DNA of 5,250 bases from Phenylobacterium sp. (lineage in GTDB: Bacteria > Pseudomonadota > Alphaproteobacteria > Caulobacterales > Caulobacteraceae): contig JAHUZY010000295.1 in assembly GCA_019264505.1 (NCBI GenBank), forward strand, positions 1 to 5,250, given 5' to 3'. Shown one piece after another: positions 1-5,250 of this stretch (within the stretch, counting starts at the first letter, position 1; each line of letters begins with the position of its first letter). The notes below the pieces were generated by a model. The model was not told the origin of the DNA, ran no database searches, and saw nothing but the letters and a program-made list of their open reading frames with translations. The position numbers and the translations under genes are program-made.

Positions 1-971
1 GCCGCACCCTCGAACTGGGCGCCAGCTATTCGACCCTCGAAGGCTTCGGCGTCGATTCCCGGTGGAGCCGCTACAACGTCCTGGGCCGGGCCGACACGCT
101 GGCCCTGGTGGCGAGGCTCTCGGAGCTTGATAGCCGGATCGGCGGCGACCTGACCCTGCCGCACTGGCGTCGCGCCGCCCAGACCCTGCATCTGAACGCC
201 GGCGCCTACCGCAATGAAACCGACGCCTTTGAGGAGACAGGGGTCGGCGTCGGAGCGGACCTGCGTCGTCGCTATGGGGCAAATTCCTTTGTCACCATCG
301 GCGCTTCCCTCGATTTCTCGCGAAACGACGAGAAAGAGGCGCGCACGCTCTCGCCGCTGGGTCGTGACCTGATCACCGCGGCGGTGTTCGGCGCGGTCTC
401 CCTCGATCGCTCCAACGACCGGCTCGACCCGACCCAGGGCTGGCGCGTCGACACCCGGCTGGAGCCGACCTACATCGCCGGCGACGAGGCCTTGCCCTAT
501 CTGGAAGTCTCCGCCCAGGGCGCGGCCTATCTGCCCCTGGACGATCAGGCCCGCACCGTCATCGCGGGGCGCCTGCGGGTGGGCAGCCTCGTGGGCGGCG
601 AGCTGCCGGATGTGCCGGCCTCTCGCAGGTTCTACGCCGGCGGCGGCGGCTCGGTCCGCGGCTACGCCTATCAGGCGGTGGGGCCACGCCTGTCCGACAA
701 CACCCCCCGCGGGGGTCTGTCTCTGGTGGAGGTGAGCCTGGAGGCCCGTCGCAAGCTCACCGATCGCTGGGGCGTGGTGGCCTTCGTGGATGCGGGCTCC
801 GTGGGCGATGAGATGACACCCAATGGGGACAATCTCAGCGTCGGCATAGGCGTCGGCGTCCGCTACGACCTGGGCTTCGGGCCGATTCGGGCCGACATCG
901 CCATCCCCCTCGACGCCGACAAGCGCGACGGCGCCTTCCAGATCTATCTCAGTATCGGACAAAGCTTTTGA
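1..971 (+). CDS. tamA: TamA, outer-membrane Omp85-family barrel of the translocation and assembly module (5'-truncated by window edge)
   Basis: TamA is the outer-membrane half of the TamA-TamB module, which helps assemble some outer-membrane beta-barrel proteins. The frame is open from position 3 to the TGA at 969-971, giving 322 codons. The GTG at 108 is internal, because good barrel sequence precedes it (GASYSTLEGFG near the window start, then RWSRYNVLGRA), as in the first strands of the TamA barrel. Alternating hydrophobic and glycine/aromatic strands follow. The strongest mark is YAGGGGSVRGY (633-665), the conserved loop-6 (V/I)RG(F/Y) motif of Omp85 proteins. Further on, VGVRYDLGFGPIRADIAIPL (849-908) is the typical penultimate-strand signature, and the protein ends in IGQSF with a terminal Phe, as expected of a C-terminal beta-signal. 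In known TamA proteins the barrel is about 300 residues after three POTRA domains, so here the barrel is probably complete and the POTRA part is outside the window. BamA is less likely because tamB follows directly. No frameshift is seen. Confidence 0.93.
   Translation, partial: RTLELGASYSTLEGFGVDSRWSRYNVLGRADTLALVARLSELDSRIGGDLTLPHWRRAAQTLHLNAGAYRNETDAFEETGVGVGADLRRRYGANSFVTIGASLDFSRNDEKEARTLSPLGRDLITAAVFGAVSLDRSNDRLDPTQGWRVDTRLEPTYIAGDEALPYLEVSAQGAAYLPLDDQARTVIAGRLRVGSLVGGELPDVPASRRFYAGGGGSVRGYAYQAVGPRLSDNTPRGGLSLVEVSLEARRKLTDRWGVVAFVDAGSVGDEMTPNGDNLSVGIGVGVRYDLGFGPIRADIAIPLDADKRDGAFQIYLSIGQSF
704..715. repeat. 12-bp perfect palindrome inside tamA
   Basis: CCCCCGCGGGGG reads the same on both strands. 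It lies in the tamA coding frame just after the loop-6 VRGY motif and encodes part of NTPRGG. It leaves no unpaired loop, so it would make a poor hairpin. It is probably a by-product of Pro-Arg-Gly codons in a GC-rich gene; no function is claimed. Confidence 0.4.
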
Positions 972-3900
972 GTCTCGAGCTTGAGCCCCAGGATGAGGTG
1001 GTGACGAAGGCCCGCCCGCGCCTGAAGCGCCGGCTGGCCGTCGCCGCTGTGGCCCTGTTGGCCCTGATCGGCGTCCTCTTCGCCGCCGTACGGTTCGGCG
1101 CCATGGCGCCGCCGACCATGGGCCTGATCGAGGCGCGCACCGATGGGCTCGCCATTGGCCGCTTTGGCAATCTGAAGATTGAAGGGCTTCAGGGTGACCT
1201 GTTCCGCGATATCCGCATTCGCCGGCTGACGATCACCGACGAGGATGGGGTCTGGCTTGAGGCCGACAACATCGCCTTGCAGTGGAACTACCTCGAGCTG
1301 CTGCGCCGACGCTTTCACGCCGAACGGCTGACCGCCGACGAGGTGAGGCTGCTGCGCAGGCCAACTCTGACGCCCAAGAAGGACGAGACTGGCGGGTTGC
1401 CGGTCCGTATCGTCATTGACCAGGCCCGCCTGCGCCTGGCGGTCTCGCCGGCGTTCAGCTACGAGCGCGGCCTGTTCGACGTCACCGCCCTGCTCGACGT
1501 GCGTCGGAAGGGACGGGGCCAGTCCGGGGAGATCAGCGCCCGCAGCCTGCTGCGGCCTGGGGATCACCTGGACGTCGCCTTCGATCTCGGCCCCCGGCGG
1601 CCGCTGCTGGTCGATGTTTCGGCGCTGGAGGCGCAAGGGGGCGCGATCGCCGGCGCCCTGGGCCTGCCGGCGGACCAGCCGTTCCGGCTTCGTATCGACG
1701 CCGAGGGCGAGGGGCCGGACGGGCGCTTCGAGGCCCTCGCGCAGTCCGGCGCCACGACCCCGCTGCGGGCCAATGGCGGCTGGAATGAGCTCGGCGGCCG
1801 GGCTGTCGGGCGGGTGTCGCTGGGCGCCTCAAGCCTGACGGCGCCCCTGGCGGCGCGCCTTGGCTACGAGGTCACCTTCGATATCCAGGGGCAGGGGGGG
1901 GAGGACGGCCTCTACGCCATGACCGCGCGTCTGGCGGCCGACAACCTGACGGCCCGGGCGGTTGGCCAGGTTCATCCCGGCGACCGGCGGACAGGTCCCC
2001 AAGGCCTGAGCCTGGTGCTGCAGACGCCGCAGCTCTCGCAGCTTACTGGCGGCCCGGAGATGGGCGCTACGCGACTGTCCGGCGTGCTGACCGGAACGCC
2101 GGACGAGCTCACCTTCGAGGGTGATGTGTCGGCGAGCGACCTTGCGACAGGCGGCTACAGTCTGGGGTCGGTGGCTGGTCCGGTGAGCCTGGAGCGCAAT
2201 CGACGGGGGATCGCCATCGAGACCGACCTGCGGGGCGCAGGCGGGGCAGGCGAGGGATACCTGAACGCCTTGCTGGGCCCCCAACCGTGGGTCTCCCTTG
2301 ACGCAGAGCGCCTGAGTGACGGGCGTCTGCTGGTTCGTGAGCTCAACGCCACGGGCGAAGGCCTTGCCGTGGATGCCCGCGGCGGCCGCGGGCTGCTGGG
2401 CGGCCTGAACGCGCGGGGAACCGCGCGTCTGTCCAATCTCGCCGCGGCGCGGCCTGGCGCGGCGGGGCTGGTGAACCTGACCTGGTCGGCCGAGCGCGGT
2501 CGCCGGGAAGGCCCCTGGAGCCTGCGCCTGGAAGGCCGCGGCGCCGACCTGGGCACAGGCTATGCCCAGCTTGACCGTCTCCTGGGGCCGACCCCACAGT
2601 TGCGGGCCAGGGCCGACTATGCCGGCGGTCGTCTCGCCCTGCAGGAGGCCAGACTCAATGGCCGCGCCCTCGAGGCGGAGGCCGCGGGCGTCTATGGTCC
2701 CGAGGGTGACCTGCGGTTCAAGGTCGACTGGTCGGCTGAAGGCCCTCTGCAGGCTGGTCCGGCCGAGTTCGATGGATCGGCGGACGGCAGTGGCGCTCTG
2801 ACCGGGACTGTCTCGGCGCCGAAGCTCGACCTGACCGCCCGGTTTGATGAGGTCGATCTGCCCCGGATGCCGCTGAGGCAGGCGGTCGTGACCTTGAGTT
2901 TCGGCCGCAGCCAGGCCGCGGGCTCGGCAGGCCAGGTCACCCTGGCGGCGGAGAGCCAGTATGGCCCGGCCCGGGGCCGCGCCGACTTCGCCCTGCCCAC
3001 CTCGGGCGTGGATCTCCGGCGTATCGATGTGGATGCGGGCGGGGTGACGTTGCAGGGCGACCTCAGCCTGCGCCGCGCCACGCCGTCGCGGGCCGACCTG
3101 CGTCTGGCTATCGGACCTGGCGCAATCCTGGCCCGCGGCGCGGTGACCGGCGAGGTCCAGATCGTCGATGGCGTGGATGCGCCCATGGCCGATCTCGATC
3201 TGCGGATACGTGACGCCGTCCCGGTGGGCAGCGAACTGGCCATCGTCGCCGGCCGGCTGAGCGCCCAGGGTCCGATGGACCAGCTGGCCTATGAGCTGTC
3301 GGCCAGCGGCGGTCATGGGGGCGAACGCTGGGACATGGCCGGCGGCGGCGCCCTGGCTGAGGCCGAGCGCGCCCGCACCCTGACCTTCATGGGGCGGGGC
3401 GCCTATGGGGGACGCGAAGTGTCCACCATCCAGCCGGCCATCCTCCGCCTGGGGGGCGATGTCCGTACGGCGCGCATCCTCCTGGGGACCGAGGATGGCG
3501 GACGGGTGGATATCGACGGCCGACTGGCTGGCGCCATCGCCGATGTGGAAGCCGAGATCACCAATCTCGGTCTCGATGTGATCAACCCCGATCTGGCCGG
3601 ACGCGTGAACGCCAACCTCACCCTGTCGGGCCGGGACGGCGAGCTGGTCGGCTCCCTCGGCGCCCGCCTGGCGGACGCCCGCGGGCGTGGGAGCCCCCGG
3701 ATCCAGGGGCTGGATGGGGTGCTTGAGGTCGAGCTGAACGACGAGACCATGACCGTGAAGGCCGAGGTCAGCAATGAACAGGGACTGCGCGCCGAGGCTG
3801 ATCTGAACCTGCCCACCGAAGCCTCGGCCCGCCCGTTCCGGCTCGCCCTGGACCGGCGCCGTCCCGTCAGCGGGCGGGTGTTCGCCGATGGGGATGTGGA

Positions 3901-5149
3901 GCCGCTCTGGGCCCTGCTGGTGGACGGCGACCGCACCCTGGCCGGCCGGGTGCAGATCAACGGCCAGATCGCCGGCACACTGGCTGATCCCAGCCTGTCG
4001 GGAAGGGCCAGCCTGGAGAACGGGCGGTTCGATGATGCGCCGACCGGGCTGAGCCTCCGCGAGATGAGCGTGGCCGCCGTGCTTTCGGAGCGGGTCATCG
4101 ATGTCAGCCGGGCCCGCGGTGTGGACGGCTCCGGCGGGCGCGTCGACGGTGCGGGCCAGATCAGCCTCTACCGGGGCGGGGTCTCGGGGTTCCGCCTTCG
4201 TCTCGACGGCTTCCGGCTGATCGACAACGACATCGCCCAGGCCGACGCCAGCGGCGAGGTGACCATCAACCGCAACGCCGAGGGCAAGGTCCGCCTTTCG
4301 GGCGATCTGCGGGTGGACAATGCCGAGGTCGCCGCCGATCCGCCGACGCCTTCAGGCGTGGTCAGCATCGAGGTGGTGGAGCGCAACCGGCCGCTGGAGC
4401 TCGATCTGAGCCAGAACCTTCGCCTCCAGCCGCAACGGCAGGGCGAAGGCTGGGCCCTGGATGTCAGCCTCAATGCGCCGCGCGGGGTCTTCCTGCGGGG
4501 CCGGGGCCTGGACATGGAAATGTCGCTGGACGCCCAGGTGACCGGGTCCACCGCCCGACCGATCCTGTCGGGACAGGCGCGGGTCGTGCGCGGCGACTAC
4601 GAGTTCGCCGGCAAGCGGTTCGAGTTCGATTCCCGCGGCGTGGTCTACCTGTCCACCTCGCCGGCCAATATCCGCCTGGACCTGACGGCGACCCGGGATG
4701 ACCCGTCCCTGACCGCCGTCATTCGTGTCAGCGGCACCGCCGCCAGGCCCAGCATCCGCCTGACCTCAACGCCTGTCCTGCCGGACGATGAGGTGCTATC
4801 GCAGGTGCTGTTCGGACGCTCGGCCTCGCAACTGTCCACCATCGAGGCGGCCCAGCTGGCCGCGGCCCTGTCGTCTCTCGCTGGCGGCGGCGGGTTCGAC
4901 ATCGTGGGCAACCTGCGGGAGTTCGCCGGCCTCGACCGCCTGAGCCTGGGCGGTGACGAGACGTCTGGGGTGACGGTGGCCGGCGGCAAGTACCTAACCG
5001 ATGACGTCTATCTGGAGATCATCGGCGGGGGCCGCGGCGGCGCCACGGCGCAGGTCGAGTGGCAGGTCAGGCGAAACCTCTCCATCGTGTCGCGCCTGAC
5101 GGGCGAGGGCGACAGCCGCCTCGCTGTCCGCTGGCGCCGGGACTACTGA
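968..5149 (+). CDS. tamB: TamB, inner-membrane-anchored AsmA-like translocation and assembly module protein (DUF490 domain)
   Basis: TamB spans the periplasm from the inner membrane to TamA. It acts in outer-membrane protein assembly and, as an AsmA-like protein, is implicated in phospholipid transport along a lipid-lined beta groove. The frame gives 1,393 residues, slightly longer than E. coli TamB (about 1,260). A basic stretch (KARPRLKRR, residues 14-22) precedes one hydrophobic helix (about 23-42) that acts as a signal anchor. Next comes the family's N-terminal pattern GLQGDLFRDIRI (73-84). Residues of roughly 100-1040 are repetitive short beta strands rich in G, A, L, R and D, with no catalytic motif. 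The TamB C-terminal domain fills about the last 330 residues, with LRGRGLD (1176-1182), RGDYEF (1208-1213), DDEVLSQVLFGR (1273-1284), GKYLTDDVY (1340-1348) and the terminal RRDY. The TTG start overlaps the tamA stop by 4 bp (TTGA), which suggests translational coupling; a weak GGA at 957-959 precedes it. A GTG at 1001 is an alternative start giving 1,382 residues. No frameshift or missing domain is seen. Confidence 0.95.
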   Translation: MSLELEPQDEVVTKARPRLKRRLAVAAVALLALIGVLFAAVRFGAMAPPTMGLIEARTDGLAIGRFGNLKIEGLQGDLFRDIRIRRLTITDEDGVWLEADNIALQWNYLELLRRRFHAERLTADEVRLLRRPTLTPKKDETGGLPVRIVIDQARLRLAVSPAFSYERGLFDVTALLDVRRKGRGQSGEISARSLLRPGDHLDVAFDLGPRRPLLVDVSALEAQGGAIAGALGLPADQPFRLRIDAEGEGPDGRFEALAQSGATTPLRANGGWNELGGRAVGRVSLGASSLTAPLAARLGYEVTFDIQGQGGEDGLYAMTARLAADNLTARAVGQVHPGDRRTGPQGLSLVLQTPQLSQLTGGPEMGATRLSGVLTGTPDELTFEGDVSASDLATGGYSLGSVAGPVSLERNRRGIAIETDLRGAGGAGEGYLNALLGPQPWVSLDAERLSDGRLLVRELNATGEGLAVDARGGRGLLGGLNARGTARLSNLAAARPGAAGLVNLTWSAERGRREGPWSLRLEGRGADLGTGYAQLDRLLGPTPQLRARADYAGGRLALQEARLNGRALEAEAAGVYGPEGDLRFKVDWSAEGPLQAGPAEFDGSADGSGALTGTVSAPKLDLTARFDEVDLPRMPLRQAVVTLSFGRSQAAGSAGQVTLAAESQYGPARGRADFALPTSGVDLRRIDVDAGGVTLQGDLSLRRATPSRADLRLAIGPGAILARGAVTGEVQIVDGVDAPMADLDLRIRDAVPVGSELAIVAGRLSAQGPMDQLAYELSASGGHGGERWDMAGGGALAEAERARTLTFMGRGAYGGREVSTIQPAILRLGGDVRTARILLGTEDGGRVDIDGRLAGAIADVEAEITNLGLDVINPDLAGRVNANLTLSGRDGELVGSLGARLADARGRGSPRIQGLDGVLEVELNDETMTVKAEVSNEQGLRAEADLNLPTEASARPFRLALDRRRPVSGRVFADGDVEPLWALLVDGDRTLAGRVQINGQIAGTLADPSLSGRASLENGRFDDAPTGLSLREMSVAAVLSERVIDVSRARGVDGSGGRVDGAGQISLYRGGVSGFRLRLDGFRLIDNDIAQADASGEVTINRNAEGKVRLSGDLRVDNAEVAADPPTPSGVVSIEVVERNRPLELDLSQNLRLQPQRQGEGWALDVSLNAPRGVFLRGRGLDMEMSLDAQVTGSTARPILSGQARVVRGDYEFAGKRFEFDSRGVVYLSTSPANIRLDLTATRDDPSLTAVIRVSGTAARPSIRLTSTPVLPDDEVLSQVLFGRSASQLSTIEAAQLAAALSSLAGGGGFDIVGNLREFAGLDRLSLGGDETSGVTVAGGKYLTDDVYLEIIGGGRGGATAQVEWQVRRNLSIVSRLTGEGDSRLAVRWRRDY
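990..993 (+). promoter_or_regulatory. Possible ribosome binding site for an alternative tamB GTG start
   Basis: AGGA lies 7 bases before the GTG at 1001 and 4 bases before the GTG at 998. This is a better Shine-Dalgarno match than the GGA at 957-959 in front of the TTG at 968. Starting at 1001 would give an N-terminus of MTKARPRLKRR followed directly by the membrane helix, the usual layout for a signal anchor, and would leave a 29-bp gap after tamA. The sequence is visible; its use in initiation is inference, and AGGA occurs by chance often. Confidence 0.35.
2375..2393. repeat. Short inverted repeat (8-bp arms, 3-base loop) inside tamB
   Basis: The arms GCCCGCGG (2375-2382) and CCGCGGGC (2386-2393) are exact reverse complements separated by CGG. 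They could form a very stable GC hairpin in the tamB mRNA. No T-run follows, so it is not an intrinsic terminator. It encodes the segment around DARGGRG in the repetitive middle of TamB, and most likely reflects Gly/Arg codons in GC-rich DNA. Confidence 0.4.
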
Positions 5150-5250
5150 GGCACCGAGTGACCCCGATGGTAGGTCTGGCTTCCGCGGTGAATGATCCCG
5201 TCGGCTGGCGCCACCTCGCCGATCGGAATGTCGTCTAGGCTCTCCAGCGC
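5143..5250 (-). CDS. C-terminal end of an unrecognised protein (gene continues past the window edge)
   Basis: On the minus strand a frame is open from the window edge at 5250 to a TAG at 5145-5143, giving 35 residues that begin ALESLDDIPIGEVAPADG and end YHRGHSVPQ. I do not recognise the family and assign no function. Support for coding is indirect. About 29 of the 35 third codon positions are G or C while second positions are mixed, as expected for a real gene in a GC-rich genome. The residue mix looks like an ordinary soluble protein tail. Without this gene, tamB would be followed by about 100 bp of unexplained DNA. The gene is convergent with tamB and their stop codons overlap by 7 bp (5143-5149). 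A second minus-strand frame is also open here, so this remains a moderate call. Confidence 0.5.
   Translation of the reverse strand, partial: ALESLDDIPIGEVAPADGIIHRGSQTYHRGHSVPQ

Noticed and set aside
108..110. GTG as the real start of the first gene
   Set aside because: The frame is open back to the window edge and the upstream residues match the first barrel strands of TamA. A start here would cut the barrel and lack a signal peptide.
944..1636. A 230-codon minus-strand open frame across the tamA-tamB junction
   Set aside because: It has the same register effect with tamB, has no recognisable domain, and overlaps two well-supported genes completely.
1416..1838. A 140-codon plus-strand frame inside tamB
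   Set aside because: It is a shifted reading of tamB, rich in Arg, Ser, Cys and Pro, with no support as a separate gene.
1829..3316. A 495-codon open frame on the minus strand opposite tamB
   Set aside because: It is in codon-for-codon register with tamB, so it can be closed only by TTA, CTA or TCA codons in the sense gene, and these are rare at this GC content. It closes exactly at a sense TCA codon (1829-1831). The sense strand encodes a clear TamB throughout, and the antisense product shows no recognisable motif.
3403..4098. A 231-codon minus-strand frame rich in Ser, Arg and Pro
   Set aside because: Ser/Arg/Pro-rich composition is typical of out-of-frame translation of GC-rich DNA, and it lies wholly within tamB.
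5167..5238. A short plus-strand ORF beginning ATG GTA GGT after tamB
   Set aside because: It has only 23 codons, no convincing ribosome binding site, and conflicts with the better-supported minus-strand frame.
5150..5250. A transcription terminator after tamB
   Set aside because: No GC-rich hairpin followed by a T-run is visible on either strand.

Overview
The window is chromosomal DNA from a very GC-rich Gram-negative bacterium. The coding frames use G or C at nearly every third codon position. The protein style (a long TamB-type protein ending in Arg-Asp-Tyr, and an Omp85 barrel directly upstream) suggests an alphaproteobacterium, perhaps a Caulobacter/Phenylobacterium-like lineage. That placement is a guess from gene order and composition, not from a marker gene.

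Layout: positions 1-971 (+) are the 3' part of tamA. The 322 visible codons cover essentially the whole C-terminal outer-membrane beta-barrel; the signal peptide and POTRA domains lie before the window. Positions 968-5149 (+) are a complete tamB of about 1,393 codons, an inner-membrane-anchored, periplasm-spanning AsmA-like protein with a C-terminal TamB (DUF490) domain. The two genes overlap by 4 bp in the frame used here (TTGA), or are 29 bp apart if a GTG start at 1001 is used. Either way they look like one operon. Positions 5143-5250 (-) are the last 35 codons of an unrecognised gene on the opposite strand, whose stop overlaps the end of tamB by 7 bp.

How they work together: TamA sits in the outer membrane and TamB reaches to it from the inner membrane. 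The pair is known as the translocation and assembly module. It is implicated in inserting some outer-membrane beta-barrel proteins and, for TamB and other AsmA-like proteins, in moving phospholipids to the outer membrane.

No non-coding stretch longer than 30 bp was found, and no tRNA, rRNA, mobile element, CRISPR array, promoter or terminator. Many long open frames lie antisense to tamB; they are explained by the rarity of TTA, CTA and TCA codons in a GC-rich gene. I see a conserved housekeeping envelope operon here and no evidence of a new biological system. The points worth checking are the tamB start, the convergent 3' overlap with the minus-strand gene, and a G8 tract inside tamB.
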